This document shows, piece after piece, positions 1 through 11,349 of a stretch of 64,000 nucleotides of DNA. Source of the DNA: Coprinus comatus. Its lineage: Eukaryota > Basidiomycota > Agaricomycetes > Agaricales > Agaricaceae. The DNA is taken from the NCBI GenBank assembly GCA_034638255.1, contig JAWPGT010000001.1:2627850-2691849 (forward strand), given 5' to 3'. Positions within the stretch are counted from its first letter, which is position 1; every line of letters begins with the position of its first letter. A model generated the notes under the pieces. That model had not been told where the DNA came from and ran no database searches. It saw only the letters and a program-made list of their open reading frames with translations. The translations under genes were made by a program, and so were the position numbers.

Positions 1-1048
1 AAATTCCGTGTAACGGCTGACAAAACCAGTGGCGACCATTTGAACTGCGTCAATACCGCCGTTTTTGAAAGTGAAGGCCAAATGTCCAAAAGTTGTTGAC
101 TACCAAAGAACCTGAAAAACAAATTCTTTTTTAGTAATTTGAATAACACAATATTTATGACGTAATATAATGTCCATAAAACCTTGAATAAAATATGGTA
201 ACAGGTACTCACTCGAAATTGAATATCGTTCTCTGGCTCATATCAACTTGCAAACAAACCGAATCCTCCTTCTCAATAATTTCCTTCCACCAATTCACCA
301 ATTCAACACCCTTCAAATCTTTCGGACTACTAAGTGACGAAACAACCTTCCTCACCCTCATAGGACACATTCTTTCCCAAAACTCCTTATTAACAGCTCT
401 AGGAGGAGACACAGCTTCGTTCTCCATCATATCAACATCTATAGGGCCACCAGAAGTTGGCCCTGCAATGTAAGCATTGAGTGGTATACGTGTAGGACGT
501 AATGCAAAGTCGTATAGTGTGTATGGTAAAGGAAGATGTGACCACGTATAATCTTCAAATACGAATGAACGATTTGTTATATGTGCCAGATACGACAACA
601 TCAAACTATTTTAGAAAACAACCCATCAGTCAAAATCTATTTAACTTTCGAAATTATCAAGAAATGAGAATACTTACTACTCCTGCAAAACATTATTCCA
701 GCCGTGTCCCCAAATATGGTCTGGAAATGCAATATACTTGACACCAGCGTTCTTCGCGTACGTTCTATTATGTTGAGGGAAGTTTCTTTCGTACAGTCTG
801 ATATCTTTGTACGAAGGAGGCACCCCGCCATTAAGGAGTATAGCAGTTACGAGGAGGACAAGGGAAACAGGTATAGCGATGAGTAAGTTGCATAATGTAC
901 ATATTCGTCTGAGTTTGTTCCAAGGATTTCGGTACGACCTGCGTGTTTGTGATTGTCTATTCGCGTGGTGACTGTCGTTAGCGACGAGCTCGTATTCGTT
1001 GTCGTCGTTGGGAACGATGCGGTTGAAGGTGTTGCGGATAAAGTCCAT
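1..1048 (-). CDS. O-fucosyltransferase-like type II membrane protein (3'-truncated by window edge)
   Basis: Three exons are visible on the minus strand: 1048 to ~674, ~602 to ~211, and ~112 running off base 1. Splicing keeps one frame, with donors GTAAGT and GTGAGT. The N-terminus is polar, followed by one hydrophobic segment at residues ~50-70 (IAIPVSLVLLVTAILL), as in Golgi type II glycosyltransferases. The luminal part has HIWGHGWNNVLQE, RSFVFEDYTW, RIPLNAYIAGPTSGGP and, in the last exon, LLDIWPSLSK and QFKWSPLVLS. I associate these motifs with fungal O-fucosyltransferase-like proteins that would use GDP-fucose. The assignment is from memory of the family and the catalytic C-terminus lies outside the window, so the activity is inferred. 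Confidence 0.6.
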
Positions 1049-1309
1049 GAAAGCAATCCACGTGATGTCAAAGTACTGTCCTTCGCGATCAAAATAAATC
1101 GTGATGTCCCTGCTGCGCCTCGACTAGCAGTCCTCGATACACCCCAAACTGATCGCGCGCGAAATGATCACGAAACAAACATACAATTATAACCATTGTC
1201 CAAATAATATTGTACAGGAGGGACAGCACTCATACTGGTGATACTACTACAATTGTCAACTAAGTATAAAAGGCACCGGTATATACGGCGAATAAGGGGG
1301 AGAATAACG

Positions 1310-4306
1310 TTAGTTGAGAATATTGAACCTGTTCGGACACATTATAAATATGTCAGCGGCTAAACAACCCCGCATCAAAAACGAGTGTTCGAAAAAACTT
1401 ACGCATCAGATCTCCACTCATGCCCATGCACTGCCTCTTCTTGTTTCACCGTCATTCGGTTCGCCCAGCCAGTGGGATGACCTTCAGCCAATATCGAGTT
1501 GCGCTTATCGTTTACAATCTTAAATTGCGGTTCACGGTCGGTAGTGGAAGACTTGACAGAGACATCCTCCTTCTTGCGTTGGAAAAGCTACAATACATGC
1601 GAATTCAACATCAGCGATCAGCACCTATACAATAAAGCAATACAATCGGAGAAAACTACCCACTGTTTTCAAGACATCGGTCCTATTTTGACCTTCCGTC
1701 ACCTTGGCAGTTTCCATTCGATCACGTACGGCAACAAGTTGACCATCGATGTACTCGAATCCTGTGACCAAGGCATCGCGGATAGCCTTCTGGATCTGGC
1801 GTTTGATCAAACCAGTCGCGAGTGGCCTCAAAGTTTTGTACAGGAAATCATGTTTCGAATCACGGATTGAAAATTTCAAGCTATCGACCTTGACATGCAC
1901 ATCGTGGACCTTGAATACGGACGATTTGTCGTTCGTGGTTGAATGCAAACCAATGGTAGCCTGAACAGATGAATAAGTTAGCTGCCAAGGAAAACTTGAT
2001 TACAGAAAGCTTACACTCAAGCCTTCGCCACCCAACAACACATCAGCCAAACCAGAATCGGTCATCTTTGGGATCCCGGACTTCTTACGGTAGTAGAATG
2101 CGACGTCCCTCATATCCGCCTGCATATGCTGCAAATGCAAGGTAATACGATGATGAGAATCGTCGTTCACAACGTTGTAAGGAGAGAATTTGACAAAGTT
2201 GTGAGCCTCCATGGCGATAATATTGGGGAACAAATTGCGGCCTTGCAGCGCCAAATTTTCAACCACGAGATCCAAAGCATCGTCTGTGTATTCGATACGG
2301 GGGATAGGAATGTAACCAACCTTTATAGCGTTCATCAGTCTTATTGTGATAAACTCTGCAAAATAAGTACGCACTTTGTCGATGATCTGTGGAAGAATAA
2401 CCTTGCGAATATCATTCCACAGTGCAGGCTTGAACTTGAGACTACCCTCACTGTCAAACAATAGATCCCTTGTGAGACGAGCCCAGTCTTCACCAAATCG
2501 TTTGTTCAACTAAACAGTACGTTAGATTGATGACACAGAGAAATTTCAACACATACAGGATCTTCACCCATAGTTTTGAACCAGGTACTGACGCTATTGA
2601 ACAGTTGGTCAAAGTGACTACTATACTTCCCATCGTAGAAGCGACGACCAGACTCGCTGAGCTGGCTGGCATGACTGTTGCAATCGGGCTCCAGTATATA
2701 TCCGGGCTCAAACAAGACCTATGAAGATATTAGTACATCTCCGATCATGGATATCTCATCTCACCTTGCGAACGTAGGTGTTAACTTCGTTGAACCATCC
2801 GCGTAGTTCGGGGTCACGGCGAGAATCGTCTATCAAAACATAGGCAGCGTCTGTTATTATTCCTAAAGAGGTACCATTGGCAAATCGTTCAAGCAAGGTG
2901 CGCAATTCTTGAAGTGCGATTCCAAGGTTAGAATCCTGGAGCAATCCTCTAAGTAACATCACTTAGAACAAACGTATCTGTGCGTACCTGGGTTGCTGAA
3001 GTAGCAGAATGAGAACCAATGGCTGCTGTATGGCCGCCGTGCTTGGCAAATTCTTCAATATAACCAAGAAGCCATCGAAGGGAGTCCTGGTAATCATCAT
3101 GCTTCTGACATTCAATGATAACTTTCTTGCCACGATGGATGAATTGATCCCTTCGGTCTTGAGGGAAATAGTCCTCATTGAGGAAACGACGACCGTGTTC
3201 GGTTTGATCATGAACCCTTTCTTTGTGTTGTTGTGGAATGCGATCGGTCACATTGTCCTGAAGTACAAGTCAAAAGGTGTAATTAAATAGGTGGCAGTAG
3301 TGAACGTACTCTCATATCCCTCACTTTACCCATGAATCCAGATCGCTTAGCGCGACCCTCTTCCTCCGGAGCATCGGACGCTCGTACATCTTCGACATTG
3401 CGGTGAGTTTCAGTCCTTGCAGAATCGACAATATGATGCGTTTGTTGCCTGAGCCCATGGGCTTGTGTTTGAGCCTCGGAGCGAAGATCAGAATATGGCC
3501 TCTCCGATCCATCCTCGTTACGGAGTCGAGCCTGGTCGTCACCAGGATGGTCTTTCAGGGTCTTGTTTGTACCAGGAAGCCGAGCTTCAAGAACAGGAGT
3601 CTCGTTAGGCCCAGCAGGGCGACCACCTTCGGTGATATATTGATCATCGGGAGCACTTTCATCGATATGTCGAAGAGCGTTTTCAGAAGGAGCCAAAGTC
3701 TGAGCGGCTTTGGAAGCAGACTTCGACAATAGGTCACGACCAATTACACCAAAGTCGGACAGCAGTTTACGAGCCTCAGAGTTGGTAAGAACGATGTGAA
3801 GGAGAGTCCGGAGATGTTTAACTGCCTGTTGACTATCCGACTTGGCCTGCTCTCTATCAACAGGAAGGTGTTGATTGATGTCTGTGCTAGATATAGTCTC
3901 GTGGGCCACATCCTGAGTATGCCAAACGAAATTTTGGAATAGTTCATCGCTGTTCTTGTCTTGGACAATTAGACGCGCTGTTTCGATGATGTCACGTGTA
4001 TCTTGAACGAGTTTACGACCTTCGGGTGAGAGTTGGCTAATTTGTACGGGAGATTCGTTTTGAACGTATTGAAGAGTACTATCTATTTGTTGGTTCGAAG
4101 GTAGTCTGCCCTTGCTGAGCGCTTCGATAACGCCATAAAATTGAATCTAAATTTATATTTCATAATTAAATTGCTGTGGCACTGCTTGGAGAAACTATGT
4201 ACCTTTCTGCTAACGTCGGCATCCTTCTCCGCCTTATTCACTGGTGCGGCGACAGAGTATTTTCCAGGATGTTCGCTGACGTCTCTGGTAGCTTGTGGGA
4301 GAGACA
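1310..4306 (-). CDS. HAM1-like protein (HAM1-like N-terminal region plus DUF4449-like C-terminal region)
   Basis: A large gene of about nine exons: 4306-~4203, ~4148-~3313, ~3258-~2989, ~2934-~2765, ~2718-~2559, ~2510-~2014, ~1962-~1644, ~1589-~1402, and a short last exon ending at 1310. The start is the ATG before SLPQATRDVSEHPGK. Open frame continues upstream but has no family resemblance. The first half is a charged, helical region (LQYVQNESPVQISQLSPEGRK, DTRDIIETARL). The second half (FGEDWARLTRDLL, GYIPIPRIEYTDDALDLVVE, FKIVNDKRNSILAEGHPTGW, terminal WRSDAF) matches the fungal HAM1-like family. Some authors relate that C-terminus to lipid-binding BPI folds. The last small exon is chosen because it restores the WRSDAFN ending instead of an immediate stop. 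The function is unknown; lipid binding is inference. Confidence 0.8.
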
Positions 4307-4624
4307 TTGTAAGTTGGACTAACACCGGTAGGATTCCACATTTATACACAGGAACCAAGTTGATGTCATCCCTCGTCATGACGTCATCTGTCTCCAATTT
4401 CTTATACTCCACCAGTTCCACTCTCGCAACTCCAGTTTTTTCTATTGAGTTCCCAAAGTGAGTTAAATGGATGAACTTGGTATGATGTAGGCTCCAATCA
4501 CTTCAGTGATGGAGGATGGCCAAACCCGATGTGCAATCGTCATCGATAAAACTCACTTTTTTTTTTATCATACTCCAGGGCCCCATTAACAGTCGATTAT
4601 TAACCCTAGCCTACATTACATCTT

Positions 4625-5938
4625 TCAATCCCTCGAACTTGTCCTTGTATCAACCACCTCGTTCAGAGTACTATCTTTTGTCTGGTTACTCTTCATCGTT
4701 ACCCTCGCAAATTCTAGTGTAGTTCCAGTGTTCTTTTCGAACCGCAAATCCTCACTATCCCGACCACCAGTAAAATTAGCCACAGTAGAAGCCGTCCACG
4801 CACGACCTTCTATAACACGCAGAATAATCAAAAGTGGAGCGATCGACTGCATGGGTGTGGTTTTGAGGCATCAATCAATTGTTAGTTAAATCAGAAAATG
4901 TAAAACCAACGAACCTGTGTTTGACCAAGAACTGGTAAAGCGAGATGTTGAACAGGACTTTTGAGTCCATAACTAACGATAAAAATCAAACCGTTTGCGG
5001 TGTAGAGTGCGGCAGATTCCACAAGCATTGAGGTTATCGTCATATACTCCTTTCCGTTTCCAATATTCAATTTACGTAGTTGATAACGCATATGAAGAAG
5101 TTTGAAGGCAATGCATGCAGTGAGGAGGACGTTTAAAGCGACTGAAACGGACCAATAGGCAACACCGAAGTTGACGCTAATAGTGGACCAGATAGTGATT
5201 CCAGGAACACATAACATGACGATCAGCATCAGAGAAAGAGCTAAATATGAAACAAAGATTAGTATTGGATGTTGATTTTCATGATATTTTTACAGAGACG
5301 CCTTGATGACGAGTTAAAGTTTAAACTCACCGATAACAGTCAAGTACATCAGACAAGGCAACACCAACCACAATCTACTTTGTTGACTATAAAACACGCA
5401 AAAACGATACACCTAGACTTGAATCATCAGCTTCAAATTCACGCCGCAACGTTGATACGAAAATATCGCAACAAACGGAGTGAAACGCACCAATAGACCA
5501 TCTTGAAACCAACTATTGATCACATACACGATATTTGTGACCAACCCAAGTTTCCCTCCTCCAGTCATTGCCGTATATTGGCCCGGACCTCCAGGGTAAT
5601 CATTCCTATGGTCGACAAAAGACATTTCACCAACTTTTATATTGGTACCATTTCCAATATTCCCCATCAAAAAAAGCAAACAAATGTAAATGAGTGTGAA
5701 GTACTCGAATCGAGTTTTTCTCTTCTGTATTATATGTAAAAAGCACCATATAAAGAGCGTCAAATGGATACCTATAATTATAAAAAAAAATGGTTGTGAT
5801 CATCTACTACCAAAAAGAAGAATAACGACACTTACCAAAAGCGACGGCTCCCAAAAAAAGTCCATCAATTAGCATACGTTCATTGACGATTTCTGCAGGC
5901 GTCAGGTCCAAGGATGTAGATGTAGGGGATTCACTCAT
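4625..5938 (-). CDS. Multi-pass membrane protein, probable 7TM fungal family of unknown function
   Basis: Five exons: 5938-~5833, ~5772-~5494, ~5415-~5329, ~5241-~4914 and ~4850-4625. The start ATG begins MSESPTSTSLDLTPAEIVNERML. Seven hydrophobic stretches follow, including LFLGAVAFGIHLTLFIWCF, YFTLIYICLLFLMG, LWLVLPCLMYLTVIALSLMLIV, YWSVSVALNVLLTACIAFKLL and ALYTANGLIFIVSYGL. A hydrophilic tail of ~60 residues ends RTSSRD. This pattern is common in Agaricomycete 7TM proteins near DUF6533/DUF6534 families, but I cannot name the family with certainty. The gene is expected in a membrane with its C-tail in the cytosol, which is a topology inference only. All splice junctions keep frame and nothing looks broken. 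Confidence 0.7.
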
Positions 5939-7532
5939 GGGGAATGGGGCCAGAAGCTCTGCAGATGTACTAGTAGCATACTCATAGTATATTTAAGGAC
6001 GGCGCTCGCCCCCCGGATTGCTTTTTAGTTTCCATTTGGGCCAGGTTTTTTATAGTATTCCACTTCACATGGACACCCCAGAAGCAAGTGACATGATAGG
6101 GCAGGATAACATATCATGAGATCTAATAAATATCAATATCCGATTAGTAACCATCATCGAAGTTTCAAAGTTCTAGGTAAGTTACAGTACTTAGCAAGCG
6201 AACTGCGCTTCAATATGTGAAGCATCTGATGAACTCAGATGCGTTTTCTTGTAGAAGAGTCACGTGCTTAACACGACTCAACTCGCGTTTCAATTAGTCT
6301 CAGTTTCCTATCTACTGCTACGCGTACTCGTACTCGTACCCACAAATCACATTCTCATTAAACCAATTCCTTCAAGCCCTATATTTTTCCTCCCTCTTAT
6401 CTTACTCAATTTCAGTCGGAAAAATATAACGGTTTCGGTTCTCCTCACCCACACTATAGGTGGTTGTTTCGGTTATTTAGTTACTCAAGTATTCACACAT
6501 AATATTATCACAATGCTTCCGATTATCTGACTCGCCGAACAAGAATTACCACATCATAAAACTCAGTGGTAATTTCACCAATTGAAATTTGAAGGGGAAA
6601 AAAAAAAGAACGACGATTCTTGTTGATACATACCGTGACCCACATATTCCGAGAGTATCAATGCGTCATCCATCACACTATGTGATCATTCTGAAGTCGA
6701 CAGTCAATGGTAGATACAGGTAAATGATTTACTATAAGTATTACCGAGTTTATTGGTTAGGATCTTCCTTGACGGTATCGCATCATAATATTTCTCTCAG
6801 TTGGTCGGAATAAACCAAGTAACCGAGTAACATCAAGGGTGTGATGGAGTTTTCTCAAATGAATTATACTTCAGTTAAATATAGATGTATAGTTTCCAGA
6901 ACAACCGACAAGAATGCAAGATGTATAACGGCTCCAAAGAAGGTGAGTCTTGTGATCTTATTCTTTCGTCACAGGAGATCATAGGTCACAACGAAAAATC
7001 AAATATCCGACGGTTAAAACTAATCGGGTGTTTTTCAAATAGTTATATATTTATAGGGTCAGTATGCGGTTTTCCAAAAGGGGTATATCTTGCTGCGCAT
7101 ACTAGGGACTGATATATGATTCCTTGGGGGAATGTTGATCATGATCAATATGCATATAATAGTAGTGTCAAGGAAGTTATTATTGGAAATTACACGGGGA
7201 AAGAAGTTTTTGGTCGGAAATGGAACTGTTGCTTCATCGTTGTTCAGTATAAACATAAATCTCGAAGTGTAGTATAATGATCTTGGAGGCAAGTTTATTT
7301 GAAGTTTTGCGTGTAGTGGATTTGAAAAAGAACTCTATTTATTATCTATTCTACATTATATCATACAGATGCAGATATCCTTGAACTTGTTGATGAAATA
7401 ATCGAGAAAAGAGTAGATGCCATATGATTCGAAGATCTAGATAAAAGACTTAATTAGAATAGTATCAATATCACGACAAATGTTGGATGAAATGTTGAGG
7501 ACACACCATTGAAAGACATTGTTAACAGTTAA
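5939..7532. other. Intergenic region, no supportable gene
   Basis: About 1.6 kb between two minus-strand genes. It is AT-rich with only short open frames that show no family resemblance or plausible splicing. Two small hairpin-forming palindromes lie at about 6209-6242 (GCTTC...GAAGC and GCATCTGA...TCAGATGC). I see no RNA gene or repeat that recurs elsewhere in the window. Confidence 0.5.
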
Positions 7533-8573
7533 TCAATTATGTTTCAAAAGCTTCGAATCGGATAGTCTTTTGTACGGAACGGTTGCAGAGACATTCTCGT
7601 CCATCAAGAAATATTGCTGGAACTCCCTGGAATCCACATCTCCGTAGTTCTTCAAATCAGGGCTAACAGGGATGGGGTCGTATTTGGCCAACAAAGCTCT
7701 AACTTTGCCCAAAGCTGATGCACGCTTAGCATCACTACTGAACAAGATGTCGAAGATCCACTTGGGTTGGAAGACAATCGTGACACCCTTAGCATATCGG
7801 GTGCGTCTTTGTTGATGAGCAGGAGTCTGAATCACAGTGAAGAACGGTTCTCCACCGAAGCATAGGCACCATTTGGCGTCATCAATCGTCTTGGGAATAT
7901 TTGTTGGCCATGGCTTGTTGTCGATCTTGGCAATGCCATCGAGGAGTTTCCAGAACAGGTCCTGGTACTCGTCGACGGTGCGCGGATTGGGATTTTGTTT
8001 GGAAAGAAGGACGAGTGAGGTGTTAGCACCGAGTGAGCGAGCCTTAGGAAGGTAGTCACTGAGACCATCAGCGAGAGTGCGAATGTGACGGGGATCAGAA
8101 AGGTCGTCGGAATCGATGAAGACATAGACTTGGTTGTCGGCTTTGAATCCTTTGGTGGCATAGATGCAGGGGAAGATCAATTCTTCATCCATAAGCACGC
8201 TAACATAATCGTCGTATGCGGTCCGCTGCCATGTACCTTCGGGGTAAGTGGCGGTGACTTGAGCACTGCATATTCATTTTAAATTTAGTTAGTGTGAGGC
8301 TATAGATTGGGTTTTCAGTACATGTGCTTACCGAGTGAGTGGCTTTGTAGGGGCAGGGGAGCTAGTCTTCCTCTCAATTACTGTCTGAAATGATTATTAG
8401 TATAAGGTATAGCACATACTAATGGATGATGATTGAGTTTACCTTTGCATCCGAAGCCTTGGACGACAATTCTTTCAGGATGACCGGGAGTCGGTCGTAA
8501 GTGACTAGTGCAACCAGTGCCAAAAGTATACCTCCGAAGAGGTAGCTGGAAGTATTGATGACGGAGCTCTCCA
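7533..8573 (-). CDS. YqcI/YcgG-family protein with N-terminal membrane anchor, copy 1
   Basis: Three exons: 8573-~8442, ~8384-~8330 and ~8269-7533, ~305 residues. The first exon encodes MESSVINTSS and a single hydrophobic anchor (YLFGGILLALVALVTY). The main exon has the YqcI/YcgG signature blocks in order: FPCIYATKGFK, EYQDLFWKLLDGIA, PWPTNIP, CFGGEPFFTVIQTPAH followed by RRTRY, TIVFQPKWIFDILF, YDPIPVSPDLKNYGD and EFQQYFLMDEN. Some bacterial members of this family are heme-dependent N-oxygenases, for example DcsA of D-cycloserine synthesis. The substrate here is unknown. The anchor suggests attachment to the ER membrane, an addition not found in the bacterial proteins as I know them. A nearly identical gene lies at 30281-31315. 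Upstream similarity to that copy stops soon after the ATG, which supports this start. Confidence 0.85.
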
Positions 8574-8651
8574 TTTGTAGATTAAAGTAGAGGATGTTGT
8601 TGAGTGAAGATGAGATATAGAGAGACTGCTGATAACTTTCTAGAATGGCCA

Positions 8652-8659
8652 ACTTATAT
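8652..8659 (-). promoter_or_regulatory. TATA box of YqcI/YcgG copy 1
   Basis: TATATAAG on the minus strand lies about 80 nt upstream of the ATG at 8573. The same element is present at the same distance before copy 2, inside a stretch of promoter still alignable between the two copies. Confidence 0.5.
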
Positions 8660-8679
8660 ACGGGCTAACATCAGCTGCC

Positions 8680-9777
8680 AAGATGTGGCTCATATAACTC
8701 TTGAGTGAAAGTTTCATAAGAACAGAGCCTAAAGGCCTTAACCGGCCGCTGTCGAAACCCACTATCAAAACCCATCGTGTAAACACTGTCGCTTAGTCTG
8801 TCATAAAGACTTCTTTCCAGTCGAGTCAATTGAGCTGCAATTCTATATTTGGTTGAATTTGAATTTCTACTTTCCAACAATGACACTTACAATCATAAAG
8901 ATCAACATCACATTTGTTGAGGTGGACGTATCAGAGAGTTTTCAGCATCCAAATTAACTCTCGAACTTGGGTTATAGATCATTGAAACTTGAACTCGGAA
9001 GGCCCCATGGCCAGACTCATTATTCACCTGCTCCAAGTTGCTCATCCTTGCGGAGTGTTATTTCAAAGTCAGCAGACCTTACATACGTATAATCCCTACT
9101 GACATTTCGATGATATTCTAATAGGACTCTCCGCTTGAGGTCAAAGTCTCGACCACTGGTGACAGAATCTCGAACAATAAACTCCGGTTTTTCAATTAAG
9201 ATTCCTCCAATATGGTTATTGTGACTGCTTCCTGACTTCTTCTCGCTTAGACCCGAAGAACCAGATATTAACTGGTTGCCGTAATTATTGACTCCTCCTG
9301 CTTCCGACTTCCACTAGGCTTGGCGTACAACCCTTGAGAGCGGATATTTATGATGTCCGATGTTTTGAACTTCTAGGGATGACACGCATATATAAGAGCC
9401 CTTTATCACGAAAAATGGCGCATTAAAACTTAGAAGTCAGAAGGTCTTTTTTGAATCGTCATGGCAGTACTCGTACCCGGCTCGTACCCTGAGTAAATAT
9501 AGCAACTTTGATTTTGAATTGTTGATTTTGAATTATGTAGTCAGATTCGGATGCTAGAGCTACACGCAATTTTCGCTCGCTCGCTCGCCTATAGTATGGT
9601 TCACATAGTTTTCTTATTAAATGGCAAAATCAGGCCCATGAGTTTTGTACATGTTGCTTTGTACGATGATCTCAGGCGTCGGCCACAGCCGGTTCGCGCC
9701 TGGCGGTCCGGGCACGTGGCTACCTGAACGAGTAATTCGTTGGAAGCTCTTAACTCCTTCAACTATCTTGTAAATCG
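8680..9777. other. Intergenic region between divergent YqcI/YcgG and F-box genes
   Basis: No open frame here resembles a protein. A short CTCG microsatellite (GCTCGCTCGCTCGCC) sits near 9578-9592. The region presumably contains the upstream control sequences of the two divergent genes. Confidence 0.45.
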
Positions 9778-11349
9778 ATGAACAATATCTCTCCAGAAAT
9801 TCTATGTAAGATTCTTGGACACCTTGATTGGAGAGAATTGTTAACTGCAAAAACTGTGCGCCTCTCTCGACATCATAAACTCAATTTAAATAATAATGTT
9901 AATTTTCCAAGATTTGTCATGCCTGGCAACGGATGCTCGAGTCGCACCAGTTCTGGCACTACTTTATCACAAATCTACTGTCTTCGGAGCCCGGAGTCGA
10001 CCAACCAGAAGAACACCCCAAAGATTATACCGCTTCAGAACTGGAATCTTGGGTCATACGATGTTTACGCGCTCGAACATTTTGGAACACGGACGACTCG
10101 TCTGTGAACATGACTGTGACTAAATGCAAAAGTCCAACTGCCTCGGACATGAATTTACTCATTCCAGGTGGTCGGTGGCTACTATCTCTTAGCCAGGAAG
10201 GAGTTCTATCTAGCCATGACCTCGATAATCCTAGCTTCAGGGAGCGTATGGTGATTGATGCCGGGTCAAATATCGAGGGTCAGATCTTCGAAAATATCAT
10301 GGCTAATTTTGTAATTTGGATCAATCGTTCAAAGGCGAGGTTGTCCTTTCGAGTTGCACTATGGGGTGACAAGCGTGAGGACGAAGGTTGGCTATCTTAT
10401 CCACGTCTTTTTTCAGCTCAGTTGTTCATCGGTTTCATTAGATGATCAATTTATGCGAATCTGCATCTATCAGGTGGACCTTGTTGGTCACGGAAAGAAA
10501 GGCTTTTTGGAAGCGAAATCATTAATAACATTACAAGACTATGAAAGTACTTATACAACCACTGCGGCTATGTCAGCGGATCATCTAGTACAGAACTGGT
10601 GCCTCGATGACCGTGAAGGCATCTATCTTACTCCTTATACCATTATACAAGGGGAAGAATATAGTGAAAAGCGCATTGGAATCGAGTTCATGAAACGTTG
10701 GTCAGATTCCCAGTGGGTGAGTGACTTGAATTGATACACTATCAGACAATTAGAACGAATTCAGGTGCTAATGATTGTCTAGACCGACATATGCATAAGT
10801 CCCACCGATCAAATTATCAGAATTGGTGATAAATGCATAGAAATATATACCGTACAACAAGTGAAATCATATTACCGTCGAGGAATCCGGAAGATAGCAC
10901 CTTTACATCGATATGCGTTCAACCGCTCGGACTTCACGTGTATGTCGGATCCGCTCACCTTTAGAGACCGTGTGTGGCTTGTGTCAGTATATCACAACAA
11001 GCTGAGCCTTACTCGGATCTCTCCTGGTAGAGAGAACGGGGAACTTCTTGCAGAGACTATCGATTTTAGTGGACCCTTCTCGAAGGTGGAAATCAGTGAA
11101 GCGGAGAAGATGATTGGTGCCACAAATAGCATAATCCTTCGTAGTGATGGCTCACTTGACATTATCAAGTATAATTGGGACTCGCAAATGACTTGCGGAG
11201 AGTTAAAACGAAGGCGCGTTTGCATTCCAGAAGTTTCAAATGTTCGTAAAGACCCGAGAGTTATTGGAGTCGACGAAAGTAAAGGGCGTATTGTTTTTTC
11301 TTTACCCGGTGAACATGTAATTGTTGTAGCAGACCTAATAGCAAAATGA
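9778..11349 (+). CDS. F-box protein (Agaricomycete type)
   Basis: Four exons: 9778-9855, 9912-10386, 10442-10716 and 10783-11349. The lengths sum to 465 codons with no stop. Residues 4-40 form the F-box: ISPEILCKILGHLDWRELL, then across the first intron TAKTICHAWQRML. The F-box would bind Skp1 in an SCF ubiquitin ligase. The rest (LLIPGGRWLLSLSQEG, DLDNPSFRERM, IYQVDLVGHGK, IIRIGDKCIEIYTVQQV, VIGVDESKGRIVFSL) resembles the beta-propeller-like C-terminal half common in mushroom F-box families, expected to recognise substrate. A decayed relative lies at 35354-36765 and a further fragment follows it. The substrate cannot be told from sequence. Confidence 0.8.

Noticed and set aside
4306..4421. 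Upstream in-frame extension of the HAM1-like protein
   Set aside because: Open but without family resemblance; the ATG at 4306 gives the expected N-terminus.
6209..6242. Possible structured RNA from two adjacent palindromes
   Set aside because: Stems are very short and nothing around them resembles a known RNA gene or promoter.
6264..6530. 88-codon hydrophobic open frame
   Set aside because: Leucine/isoleucine-rich by composition only; isolated, with no recognisable family or exon partners.
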